Of a stretch of DNA of 64,000 nt, positions 1-10,841 are shown piece by piece (within the stretch, counting starts at the first letter, position 1; each line of letters starts with the position of its first letter). Position numbers and translations under genes: made by a program. This DNA comes from Erythrobasidium yunnanense (Eukaryota; Basidiomycota; Cystobasidiomycetes; Erythrobasidiales; Erythrobasidiaceae). A model generated the notes under the pieces. The model worked only from the letters and a program-made list of their open reading frames with translations, ran no database searches and was not told the origin of the DNA. Location of the stretch: NCBI GenBank assembly GCA_001600175.1, contig BCJC01000006.1:1193968-1257967 (forward strand), given 5' to 3'.

Positions 1-1105
1 AAGCCTATCTGGGCAACGGGAACCCAAACTCATCGGTTCCCGGTGCGCACCATTATGCTTACGATTATGGAGATGTGTCATTCTTCGTCTGGGACACGAG
101 AAGATACAGGTCGATGAACGACGCCCCTGATGACGAGCACAAGACTATGCTGGGCACTCAGCAGAAGGAAATCTTCCTCAACTGGCTGGCTGAGGTCAAT
201 CAAACATCAACATTCAAGTTTGTCGTGTCGAGTGTGCCATTCATGACTCTTTGGGGTAGGTTGTTTACTAGCGGACCACTTCGCATTACCTGAACATGAT
301 TCTTTGCTTGACAGGCGGTCCGAATGGCCAATTGGACAGTGAGTTGTATGTCATGACCTCAAGCTCTTCAACTGACTAGGCTACCTTTACTTCACCTTCC
401 ATTTTGATTGATCGACAATACAGCCTGGGGAGGTTTCCAAACTGAGCGTAACGAGTATGTGTTCATTAAGCCGATTTCTGTCGGTTCTAGTCTAAAATAT
501 CTATGTCAGACTCATGGATGTGATGCAATATGTCCCAAAGTAGGTCTCAAGGTCACTTGCATCTCGAAAAACAACCGGGCAGCCGAGCTTAAGACTATTT
601 CTCTTCAGTATGATCGTTCTCTCTGGAGACCGGCACGAATTTGCTGCTGCTATTATTCGTGAGAGCGTGCTGGATTTTTCGATCAGCCCTCTTAACCAGT
701 TTTACCTGCCTGTGAGTGGGCTCACAGCCAGCCAGAAGTGTGCTGATGGTGGGCTAATTGTAGATAAGGACTCTGAGCCCTACAACAGGGCTTGGTAGTA
801 CAGGTGAAGATCGCCTACTAAAATGTAAGTCGATTCTTACCTCCAAACTGCTTAGCTTACAGTTTTGACTTTTATCGATCTCAGATATTCCGGACGGATC
901 TCGCAAGTTTGCTACATTCGAAGTCGACACACGTAATGCGAAGCAGCCGACCGTTAGCATGAAGCTATATGTGGACGGAGAGGAGGCATATGCTCTCGAT
1001 GTGATTGGCAGACCAGTGCTGGCACCGGTTCCCGTTGCAAGTGTAGGCCGCAACATTGCATTGAGTCTGAGTGAACTACTAGGCTTCGGTCGAGGTTGGT
1101 TCTAG
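1..1105 (+). CDS. PhoD-like alkaline phosphatase/phosphodiesterase, 3' part
   Basis: Only the C-terminal part is in the window; the gene starts upstream. Visible segments include a metallophosphatase core (residues reading VWDTRRYRS, then QKEIFLNWLAEV and FVVSSVPFMTLWG), the metal-binding segment IVLSGDRHEFAA near 610-645, and a C-terminal strand region (IPDGSRKFATFEVDT) typical of fungal PhoD-like proteins. Several short introns split it (for example one after TLWG, about 254-315). The last codons read GRGWF followed by TAG at 1103. PhoD family enzymes are metal-dependent phosphomonoesterases or phosphodiesterases that are often secreted or membrane-attached; substrate cannot be told here. 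The gene converges on the polymerase eta gene with about 160 bp between stop codons. Family assignment is fairly sure; exact exon junctions were not all resolved. Confidence 0.75.
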
Positions 1106-1264
1106 GGGTACATAAACCTATAGCAACCATACCGGCACCCGTTTTCAGAGATCTCATTTCTTTCGAAGAACAGCATGATGGGTGGGTTGCTAGTAGTATT
1201 GTTAATTACATCAACATTTATATCACCATGGCAAGCGAATTAAGTTTGCCCAGAAGGCACGAGG

Positions 1265-3843
1265 TCACGGTTTGGCGAAGAAGGAATTCAGCTTCTGCTG
1301 CCCTTTACGCTTTTTCTTGACTTTCGCGACAGAGGTACCGTTGCCATGGATGCTGGCTACTCTCTTGCCTTCCTTTCGTTTCTTGCCATTCGGCTTCTGT
1401 TCTGTTGATTTACGTCGCGTGTGCCATTCAGAGTGCATATCAGATATGCGTTTCGTGGCCGCCTCCAGGTCTTCTCCATCCATTGTCGAAATGCTTGTCA
1501 CAGCTGTACAGTTTGGACATCGAAAGACTGGCCCAACTGGTTCTATCTCCGTAAAGTCATCGCTGGACGCAGCCGATTCGGCTGCGCTTTCATCTCCGTC
1601 AAGGGTCAGATCCACAATATCTTCACTAGCCTTTTTCTTCCCCAGCGCTTTCTCAGAGACTTGCACCGCGGGCGCGGGTGATTCGCGAGGCGAGGCTGCT
1701 GATGTAGAGTTGCCAAAGAAGCCTGCGATGCCCTGCTGACCTCGCTCGGCTCTCTCCAGACCAGCAAAAGATAGCTGAAGGTTCGTAATCTGGCCCATGC
1801 CATTCTTCCTGTCCGCACCGTACTCTTTCACCAAGCGCTCTCCCAGCTTCAGAACATAGTCAATGCTCAGATTGCTTGTGACAGGAAAGTCGGTCTGGCG
1901 ATGTCGACTTTGATACCTGTCGTCTCGTATGCCCAGCACGATTTTCTTCGGCTGCGGAGGTTGCATGTTAGCGACCAGTCTTCCCAATCAGGCAATATTT
2001 AGCTTACCCAAACACCCGGTGTGATAGACCTTGCTTCTTTGAGTCGTGCATATAGATCAGTAGCGATGATGCGAAGCCAATATGACTGGAGAAGAGAGGT
2101 TAAACAAGTAAGTTTGATCAAACCGGCAGACCCACCACTTCTTCCCACTTGGTGAGCGAAGGCTTGAAATTCTTTGAGGACAGCATCGACTTGACGTCGG
2201 TCTTTGCAGCTACTTCACCATGCTCGACGCCTCGCAGCACATTGTAGAGCCAAGTTCCGTTATCGAATCCGAATTTGGCTTGAAAGTCATGCATGGGTAC
2301 TGTCCATAGATCTCCGACGGTTGCAGCATCGTACTCGGCTGCGATCGAGTTTCCCAGTTTACCGCCCAGCGAGCGGATCTTGGTAAATTTGAGCGGTCGC
2401 AGGAATCCAGGTATCGCATCGTTGCGTAGTATAGTCTGCAGGCACATACTTAGCATAGAACTGCGAGCGAATAGTCCCAGTGTACTAACCTGAGCATTCG
2501 GCTTTCTATAGGCACTGCAGAGCTTTGCTAGGATCTATATGACGTGTTAGTCGTCTAGCGTTCCTTGCGCATCACAGCCTACCTTATTACGCGCGACTCC
2601 AGCTGAGCATGTATAGCCAAGCTGCTGTAGCACGTCCGTTCGGCATTTCTGCATGAGTTCCGCCGCCAAGGCTAGGGAATAGTCGCTCCAGGCATTGACG
2701 GGGTCGCTAGGCACTTCAATCTGTGATGAGCTCGGAGGATTCGGGGCCTCGGCTTCCTTGTCTTCAGCCTCCTCTGCTTTGTCCTTCGGCGCAAGGACAG
2801 GAATGACATTGCCCAGCGCATCCCATGTAACCGCAGGAGGGTCTGGTAGGGGTGTATCTAGACCCAAAGGCGAGTTCTCAGGTACATTCGCTAGATGTGG
2901 GTTTCTTGCGATGATGAGATCGCGAACAGGCTGCGTGAAGTCGAGATAGGCTTCGTCAATTGAAGCTTTCTCTGCGATGAGGGGCTCAGATCATGTTGTT
3001 ATTGGTTCGTGAGAAGGCTTGCATACCGATAGTAGGACAAGATTCTGCGAAGACCTTCAATATCTTCAAGGATTCTCGTCTGAATGGCTCAAGCGAGACC
3101 TTGTGAGTTTCCGGCTTCGCATCAGGCCAGTATCCGGCTTCATCTTCGCCTTCTTTGTATGTTGCGACACTGTGGTTATAACTCAGTAAGCTGTACTAAG
3201 CTGGCTTCGCTGACCTTACTGTACGGCTACCAGAGTAGGGCATTTCCGCATCGCCTGACGAGCGTACAAGTCAAAGAGAGATAGTTGACGATAACACAAA
3301 CCCCTCACCTCTGTATAAGACATATGACGCGTGATACCAAAGGCTCTTGCAGGGTAGTTGATGGCTTTCGACAGTACCATTAGCTGTCAAGCTCGCTCTC
3401 AGAACACGTAAACCTCACCTATCAGTCCTTCCCATTGTCTACACGCTACAGGAGTGTCCGGAGGGATGCTAAGGCGGACCATCTTTTGCCAGGAATATTA
3501 GTCGGCCTTCAGTAGGTGCTATGATCGTCTTCTACCCACTTCGAATTGAGCATACGCAGCATCCTGAATGATGGTCGTCAGCATAGGCAAAAGCTGCCGG
3601 AGTGAAGCAGCCCACGATATCGCAATGAGCAATCTACGCCAGACGAGGATCATCAGTACAGCCAGCTTTCGTAGGGCTATCCAGCAGCTCACGCATCGCA
3701 AGGGATTACTGATGGATCAGAATCAGCTGAGAACGTTGACGACTTTGCAATGCGATATACTTGGGCGCCAGACTCTGCTTGCTCAGGAGATGTCGATACG
3801 TGACCACGCTGGGATCCTTGTCCGGCCGCAGAGACGACGACAT
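1265..3843 (-). CDS. RAD30: DNA polymerase eta (Y-family translesion polymerase)
   Basis: Translesion polymerase that copies past UV photoproducts at stalled forks in the nucleus. Reading the minus strand, the protein starts MSSSLRPDKD at 3843, followed by VTYRHLLS. A catalytic motif then reads IAHCDI-DAAYAQFEV, with an intron between the two halves. Next come VACRQWEGLIAVNYPARA and ITRHMSYTEA, and the active-site motif SIDEAYLDF near 2950. A long insert with Glu/Ala-rich sequence follows, then the little-finger region, a UBZ-type zinc finger (CPNC...HSEWH, about 1425-1530) and a C-terminal PIP box QQKLNSFFAKP for PCNA binding. These are the features expected for Pol eta rather than Rev1 or Pol kappa. 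At least seven introns interrupt it. It converges on the PhoD-like gene. Start chosen because it is the first ATG in frame with VTYRHLLS, as in fungal homologues. Confidence 0.88.
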
Positions 3844-4098
3844 CTTCGTAGCAGCCTCCAGAACTCGTTTTACGCGTAGCAAATCAACTCATTGGAAGGT
3901 TGCGGTCCTCGTATCGGGTTCTGGCTAAGAATCAGTCGACAGAATCAGCGGTATAGCTTTGACAAGTGGACACTGTAGTAACACTGAGATGCTGTACTGT
4001 TTACGTTGATAGCTTTACGACAACAGAGCTAGATACAGATTGATGCGACTACTAATGATGGATATGCCGAGTGCAGTGCAACGCGGGTGTACAATAGT

Positions 4099-5846
4099 TT
4101 ACACTCTCCTCCACGTCTTCCGCCTTTTTAGTGTGGATATCAAGATAAGCGCTATCAGGCCGCCTGCAGCAATCACGAGAAACGTGAATTCGAAGCATAT
4201 CCGGCCTTTACAGGCTGAGGTAGCTTGCGATTGAGCGAAGTGATCGGATACTTGGCCGTATCTCGAAGCTCCTGTCAGTATAGACCGTGTTGACAGGATG
4301 AGGATGAGGCCGCTTACAACATGCCAAAGAAAACCGGTCCGACAGCAGCAACTGTAATCGCAGTGCATCAGCGCAAAGTCAGCAGGAGCAATGCGACGTT
4401 CGCTCACAGCTCCAGATCAAGCCAAAGTTCCGTCCGAAATCCTGCTCACCCCATACCTTTGAGACCAAAGACGGTCCAACAACGTTGATCAAGCCATAGC
4501 TGATTCCAGCACAGCTCGATAGGACCCATAACGTGTCCAATGAGTTAAGAAAGAAGGCCGCGTATAAGCTCGCGAAGATGAGGAGGCCCGCAGAGAGCTG
4601 AAGGTATGTAAGACGTGGCGTCGTGAATCGTCTTCTCGCTGATGCAGCATCGACCGAGATCTTGGCATAGCGGGTTGGACATGTATAGTCGCTGATAGCT
4701 CCGAATGCGAGACGAGTGACTGTATTGACGATGCTGAATATCTGAATTTGTCGTTTTCGCGCTTCGAGAATGGCGTTGTCTGCTGGCCACATTTTGGGCT
4801 GGATAGGCGCTAAGGCCTCTGCTATGGATCCAAGATTCTGCGAAATAACTTCGGACGGACCACTGTCGCCCGAAATTAGCTACAAACACAGGCGCGTTGA
4901 GAAACACGTACTTGAGCAAAAGCACCAACGCCAGGAATGTCCATACGTAATATTGCTTCAAGAAGGCTGCCACACTTGTGTGAGGCTGAAGGAGCATTGA
5001 GGATGCGAGTAAAGGGTCTTCCTCGGTAGGTGTTGGCGGTAGCGATTCATTATCATCTTCTTCCAGGTCGATCTCCTTTATATCTTGCAAGTCGGGAGTG
5101 AGCGGTACTAACGCGAACGACGATAGTAGATTGACAGCGCCCAAGAGACCAGCGAAGAATGCGAACAGTCGGACAGCATCGATCTCGCCAATATCTGGAC
5201 CGGCCTTGTTCGTGAAGAGGGCACTGCCTATCGCAGACAGCAGGACCGGACTTGACCCAAAGAGGGCAGATGGCACACCAATCGCAAGGCCAGGATGAAG
5301 AGGAAACGACTTGGCTGAAGCTGTTAAAGCTGCGAAGTAGCTGCCGACGGTGCCAGATCCGATAGCAAAGAAGCCGGCGACGAATACGAAATAGTTGGGC
5401 TGACTGCTTCGTGCGAGCACGATGGCCATGAAGGAATACCCAACAGAGAATAGGATAGCAGCAGAGAAGGAGGAAATGCGTGACGAGTAATCCGCGACGA
5501 TTCCACCCCATAGGGCAGAGAAATACTGGCCAACGATAGCTCCGAGCAGCACACTGGACCACAGAGTGAAGCATGGTCAGCTGTTGATCGGGAATGTCCA
5601 GATGATTGGCACATCGAAGGCAGGTCTTGCGGACGCCGGTAATTCACAGGTTGGTTTGCGACATGTTCAAGCTGAGTCTGCGCGAGATGACCGGGCCATA
5701 GATAGGGAATGTAAGGTATGCGCCGCACGTCAGGCAGCTGCGACAGACCATCTCAGTACTTTCCCGGCCATCGGCAACGATGACCTCGCCGGCACGACCT
5801 ACTTGAGCGCAATGCAGGCGCAGAGAACCGCCCTCCTGCCCGCCAT
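4099..5846 (-). CDS. MCH1: MCH1-like major facilitator transporter
   Basis: Polytopic membrane protein of the major facilitator superfamily, closest by eye to fungal MCH1 (monocarboxylate-permease homologue, vacuolar in yeast; substrate unproven) with a nodulin-like half. Starts MAGRRAVLCACIALN at 5846; the next exons give GAYLTFPIYGPVISRRLSLNMSQTNL and VLLGAIVGQYFSALWGG, then multiple hydrophobic helices, an acidic central loop (about 5040-5090) and the second helical bundle, including SYGLINVVGPSLVSKVWG. First introns at about 5731-5805 and 5575-5660. The 3' end is uncertain: the exon coding VGPVFFGML ends at GT near 4320, and the following exon can be read in two frames. The frame containing SDHFAQSQATSACKGR and a last membrane helix (stop 4099) looks best, but the phase of that junction does not fit perfectly. 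A sequence error or unusual splice may be present. Confidence 0.75.
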
Positions 5847-5958
5847 GGTGCTCGATGCTGCTGGTCTATGATGCCGACAGAATGCTCGAATGAATGCGGA
5901 CCTCTCTGGTTTCGGATTGATGACAAGCCCCTGTCTTCATCGCAAGCAACTAAGATCC

Positions 5959-5989
5959 AGCTTCCTAAGATCCAGCTTCTTAGGAAGCT
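5959..5989. repeat. 11-bp perfect inverted repeat (hairpin) with adjoining 15-bp direct repeat
   Basis: The arm AGCTTCCTAAG (5959-5969) is exactly mirrored by CTTAGGAAGCT (5979-5989) with a 9-nt spacer. The left part also contains two tandem copies of CTAAGATCCAGCTTC. It lies in the 420-bp region between the divergent MCH1-like gene and the first small secreted protein gene. It could be a regulatory hairpin or dyad; nothing else is known. Confidence 0.5.
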
Positions 5990-6265
5990 GTCATCACCTT
6001 CAGAAGATGCTGCGAAATGCGTGCTGGCCTTCATCATGACTGTTGACCATGCGGAAGTCCTCCACTCTTGGCAGCCTCTCCATCCTATGTCTCCCGATCT
6101 TTCCTTTTGGCAACGGCAGACAGACGCTACAGGCCAACGCGCCTCTTCCGCATCCACTGAGCGCTACCTCCAGGCAGTCGTAGCCTCGTGCTCGTTTGTT
6201 GCCTCTCTTACAGCAAATCGACGGAATAAACAGCATCACAATACAGTACCGACCCAGTACATACT

Positions 6266-7006
6266 ATGTACTTCCCATACACTCGCTTTACACTCATCAT
6301 TGGTGCTGGCGCCGCGATGATAGTCCTAGCCGCTCCTGAACGCTTCGTAAGGAGTCTTCGTGGACTCGAAAGACGCGCAGAGCAGCCTCAACCTGAGGGT
6401 GTCCAGAAGTATATGCTCACATTGGCTCGGGCCCCACCGCAAGCGGGCCAAGCGACCGACTACTTCTCTTATCAGACCGGTTTGCGCGAAAGGTGAGCCC
6501 GACAATGAACAAATACAGCACGATGCTGAGGATGGAACTGCTCAGCGATGCCTCCTGCTTCAAGCTGACGGGTATTAACAGCAACACACTGGCTACAGAT
6601 GGAATGACTATGGCGGCTTACCCAGACACATACGACGGATGCCATATCGAGTTTTCAGACGAGCTGACAACCTCGACAAACAATCCGTCACGTAATTGGT
6701 TCAACGGACATCCCGAGGGCCATCCTGCCGGCAAGATTGTTTGCCTGCCCAAGATCGGAAAGGTGAGTCTTGCACAATCTGCTATGATCGCCATCAGCTG
6801 AAGTTGTCATGATTTCTTTAGGACTACGAGGGAGGAGCTTGCACCGTACGTAATCTCCGTCTCTACCTTTGCGCAGATTTTGACTGACCGCTTTTATAAT
6901 TCAGATTCACAAGCCGGTAGACCCCGCTCAAGCGAAAGGCTTTTGCAACAGTAGCTGCGAATGCCCCTCGTCTACTGTCGAGATTCGCTGTACTTGGCAG
7001 AAGTAG
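6266..7006 (+). CDS. Small cysteine-rich secreted protein, copy 1
   Basis: Unrecognised family. Four exons: 6266-6492, 6531-6762, 6822-6845 (24 nt) and 6905-7006. The predicted protein is about 195 residues. It begins with a clear signal peptide (MYFPYTRFTLIIGAGAAM, cleavage near VLAAP), followed by a stretch with RGLERR that could be a Kex2-type processing site. The mature part has eight cysteines (ASC, DGC, IVC, GAC, FCNSSCEC, IRC) and ends IRCTWQK. It is clearly related to the next gene: shared blocks are a LARA segment, QTGL, YPD-Y-C, EELTT-TNNP-RNWFNGH, and a tail FCNSS...VEIRC-W. Tandem duplication of small secreted Cys-rich proteins is common for fungal effectors or wall-interacting proteins; that role is inference. 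Confidence in the coding model is high because all junctions keep frame with the paralogue. Confidence 0.8.
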
Positions 7007-7465
7007 CTGCCTTCCAGCCTCATTGCATGCTTCGGCTTCTGGCCTTCCCACAATATCCTACGACTTTAAGCTTTATGGAAAGGCTCTGTCTGATGACCTT
7101 ACAACCCTCTGTTACCTTGTGTCTTTCGAGTCTCTTCTGTTTCTTTCTGTTGGCATGCTTGACAATCGCATTCTAGTATTGAGGCTCACCGCTACTTTCT
7201 ACTCTAGCGTGATGTCAACAGGAGCTTCCACCTCAAGACAGTCCCACGTGAACTGCCTAGATCAGTCGCTGCGGCACCCATCCCTTCCTTTCATTTAGTT
7301 CCTTTCTTTCGAACGCGGTCTGAAGGCGACAGGAGCGGCAAAATGCGCTAGTCTGCCATCCGTCTAGTAGGACCGGACGACCATAAGCTGCTGGTCTCTT
7401 TCGTCCCTCATACCACCACGTACAGAAACGGACCTATCAAGCTCTTCCGGATATACAAGATCAGC

Positions 7466-8259
7466 ATGCACTTTCCATCCTATCAGACTCTCCTCATTGG
7501 CAGCGCTGGCGCTCTCATGATGGTTTCTGCCTCCCCTGCTCGACTTACCGGAAGCCATGCTTTGGCTCCACGAGCACCTCAACCCCTGGCTAGCCATAAA
7601 CACATGCTCAAGCTAGCTCGCGCTGGTACTCAGACTGCAGGCCAGCCCACGGATCTCTTCTCCTGGCAGACTGGCTTGAAGGAAGAGTGCGGCTCCAATT
7701 GCCTCTATACGCCAATTTTTGATGGCTGACACAGGATTGTATGACGAAGGGACCTCTCCTGTTGGGTAGCCACCACAATAAATAGCAATACACTGGGCGG
7801 AGAAAGCACCATGAACCTCTATCCGGATGAATACGACAGCTGCGAGATGCTCTTCCCAGAAGAATTGACCACATGGACCAATAATCCTGCTCGCAACTGG
7901 TTCAACGGTCACGACGATGGCTATTGCGAGTCGCTTTGCCATCCTAATTCTGGCTTGCGCTTACGCCTTTCTTTGCAGATGCTGGCGTTGTGAGCTGCAA
8001 AGAGAAAGGAGGCGTAAGTTACACAGCCGAACTCCATACTATAAATCATAGCTGACATGTTCCACTTCATCAGAGCAACATGGTTGGCGGCACCTGTTAT
8101 GTAAGCCTGCTCTCTATCCTGCTCATTTGCTCTGTGCGAGCTAAACTTTCGGCACAGATAATCAAGGATAGAGCTGGCAGTAATTGCCCTGCAAGAGACG
8201 ATTGCGGCTTTTGCAACTCAAGCAATCCTCCTGAAGTCGAGATTCGCTGCTCCTGGTAA
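7466..8259 (+). CDS. Small cysteine-rich secreted protein, copy 2 (paralogue of the gene at 6266)
   Basis: Starts MHFPSYQTLLIGSAGAL, a signal peptide like that of the upstream copy. Exon 1 runs to QTGLKEE near 7683. A middle exon codes NTLGGESTMNLYPDEYDSCEMLFPEELTTWTNNPARNWFN (about 7788-7909). It is followed by an exon DAGVVSCKEKGG (about 7979-8012), a 27-nt micro-exon SNMVGGTCY (about 8073-8099), and the last exon to TAA at 8257. Two junctions are ambiguous. The first intron either removes the CGSNC segment (joining GA at 7683 to C at 7789) or keeps part of it. The intron after RNWFN probably begins at GTCACG near 7910, a site with no counterpart in copy 1. The conserved end is FCNSSNPPEVEIRCSW. 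Function unknown; a secreted effector-like or cell-surface role is inferred from architecture. Confidence 0.7.
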
Positions 8260-8440
8260 AGGTCGGCACCGTTGCAGCCTGCAGCCTGCACCATCCGATT
8301 GACCGGCAATTTTGCAGTGCGGTCCCTAGTGCCTTATCTGTTTTCTGGCTTTAGTATACCCTTGTCATTCTGGCTGCGTTGTCTTTTTTTGAAAGCATAG
8401 ATTCCAGTAACTCTCTGCATGCTTGTACACATTGCCTATG

Positions 8441-9487
8441 CTACATGTCCTCCGTACTAAAGACTCTTGCTGCTGCCTCCTGCACCTTGCGCTTGTTGCC
8501 AGCCTGCATGAGCTCTCTTTCGAACCCAGTCGATCGGTCCACACCGTCCCATCTGCCAAGAGAGTTGGTCAGGCAATTGGTCAATGTACAAGAAAAGTCG
8601 ACTAACCTATACCCAGGAGGTATGCCAAATCGATTAGGAGCAGGCATGGGTCCGGAATATTTGGGTCTCTGTGGCCCTTTGCTCTTCTTCTTTGTCGATG
8701 TGTTCTCCAAGAATCTTGCAGCAGGATCGTTCCACCTCTGTACCTCCTTCATCTCTTGATTCATCTCGTAATCATCGGCGTACCGCGCAACCGGTCTATT
8801 TGCCATTTCCTCCAATTCTCGCTGCCGTTTCTCTCGGTCTTCTCGCTGGACGAGACCTTTGCCCCACTCCATCTTTTGCATCTCTTTCTCCATCTCTACA
8901 CGTTTCTGCCGTGCTCGCTCTGCTTTTTCTGCCTTTGTGTCTATCCGCTTTCCAGACTTGTCACGGTACACCGTCTCTTCTTCCTCCTGATAGTCTGCCG
9001 CTGCCTTTGCACGCTCTGCTTGCTCCCTCTCTGCTTTAGCAGCTGCCTTCCTCCGCTTGCTCTCCTCTCTCAGCTCAGCAGCCGTCTGTAGACCTCCTTG
9101 AAGCTTCTTGGGCGCATACGCCGATGATGTAGAGGCAGTCGGCGCCTCTTGCACTATGTCTCCAACAACTTGGGGCGCTTCATCTGCAGGGATGTCTGGA
9201 GTTGCAGCAGGAGGAGCAGACGAGGTAGAAGCTACGGGTTTGAAGGCGGCCGAAGTGCGATGCTCGACCACGGGCGTCATTTCATCGTCGTCTTGCACTG
9301 CAGATGCGCCCCATCCAAAGTCGTTATCGTCTACAATCATGGAAGATCCAGCAGCAGAGGCAGAGGCAGAGGGAGCAGAGTCATGGCCATGTTTTGCCTT
9401 TTTGCGCTTCTTGCCGTGATAAGTGTCGTATATATCCTGCTTGCTGGTGCTCAAGTACTTTGCTAAGGAAGGGTCAAGGGCGTTCAT
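8441..9487 (-). CDS. CWC26: Pre-mRNA-splicing factor CWC26 (Bud13 homologue)
   Basis: Component of the RES (retention and splicing) complex that binds the activated spliceosome in the nucleus. The protein starts [16 protein letters not shown] and has a low-complexity acidic and Ala/Ser-rich first third. A charged coiled-coil stretch with [14 protein letters not shown] follows, then the family signature near the C-terminus: [46 protein letters not shown] and TGFERE. One intron of 54 nt separates PPGYR from WDGVDRS; it is a multiple of three with no stop, so the reading frame stays open through it. About 330 residues after splicing, usual for the family. The gene is head to head with SWP1, with 73 bp between start codons. 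Confidence 0.92.
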   Translation of the reverse strand: [348 protein letters not shown]

Positions 9488-9560
9488 CGTGGTTGATGGT
9501 CAAGAAGCGAAGAGACGTTTCTTGAAAAGCAACCAATTCCATCAGAAAACGAAAGCAATC

Positions 9561-10668
9561 ATGCTACCATACACTGCTGCAACGCTGGTGTCTGGCTTCA
9601 TCCTGGCAGCTGCGGCCCTCAGCCCAGAGACCGTCAAAGACGGCAAACTTCAGGCCATTTCAAGCGCTGGAATCGCAGAAGCTGGCATCGAGTGTGTTCT
9701 GTCTACGCGATATATGGATGTATGGATGTATGCTGACTCGAGGGCTGCGTTCTGACAGCTTTCCCGCGTCGTATGAAGCCCCGAGGACGCTTTCCTTGAC
9801 ATCCACTTCCACACTCAAGCTCAGCTTTATAGCTGCTTCAGCAGACTCACAAGACATCGGATACGCTGCTTTGATCCTCAGCACCCTCTCTCCCCGTTCC
9901 CTATCTCTGGCCCTGCAGTCCCCATCCGATACCGCAGCCAGCAATCTATTCAGACGAGCAAACTCGCAGGTCGGGTCTGTGAGCGTGTATTTGACTCCTA
10001 AGAAGGGAGGCAAGTACAGATGGGAATGGGATCTAGCGACTACGTCTCGGGAAGACATCCTAGCTCTAGCCCGGATCAGCGAAGGTCATCTGAAAGCACA
10101 GGTTCATCTGGTCTCCTCTCAACAATCAGAAGAGCCACTGCTTCTGGACGTCGGTCAGATCGCATTCCGAGACGAGAGCTACTATAAGACGCCAAAGGCA
10201 GTCAAGTGGCCCAGAGAATGGGAGATGGAGCGATACTCTGTTCGACCAGAGCTAGGATGGACGTTCCAAGAGCCAAGAAAGGCAGTCCATTCGGTAAAAG
10301 CGCTGTTCGGACTTGCTGCCGTCCTTGCGCCATGGACTATCCTGCTCGGTTTGGTAGGTCACGCTTGTCTTACTTGGCTTTACTGTCGCATGGCTGACGG
10401 CTGTCTCTTGTGTTCTCAGTTGCCATATGTACTGCCGTCTCTCACACTATCGCCTTCAGCTTCAACATACGCCTTCTTGGGCTCTCTACTCATTCTCGAA
10501 GCCTCGACGGTATCTTACTGGGTAGGACTGATCACCGTATGGACTTTTATGCCTTTCGCAGGTGCTGGAGCATTGCTATCACTGCTGACCGGGCAAAGAG
10601 CGCTGGGAGAGAGGATGAAGTTGAGGTTACAGCTGCAAGGCGGCGAGAAGGTTGTGACTATGGGGTAG
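9561..10668 (+). CDS. SWP1: Oligosaccharyltransferase subunit SWP1 / ribophorin II
   Basis: Subunit of the ER oligosaccharyltransferase, which transfers the glycan from dolichol pyrophosphate to Asn in nascent proteins. Starts MLPYTAATLVSGFILAAAALS, a signal peptide. A luminal domain follows with IDFPASYEAPRTLSL and ELGWTFQEPRK. Three membrane segments lie near the C-terminus: VKALFGLAAVLAPWTILLGL, YAFLGSLLILEAS and WVGLITVWTFMPFAGAGAL. This topology matches the Swp1/ribophorin II C-terminal region. Two introns: about 9692-9759, and one after ILLGL at about 10352-10420. It works in the same pathway as ALG2, the next gene downstream on the same strand (lipid-linked glycan assembly then transfer), though adjacency in fungi need not mean co-regulation. 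Confidence 0.85.
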
Positions 10669-10841
10669 CTGGTCTTGCATAGATGAGATAAAAGCTTTCC
10701 AAAGCAATAAAATAGCAATAGACACTGAATGCGAATGGCCTCTCTGCTTTTCACGTGACCCAGAAGTGAAGTCTCCTTGATGAGCTCGTCGATTATTCTT
10801 CTGCTTCTTTCCTTTGCTCCAATCACTTCTCAGCTCCAGCG

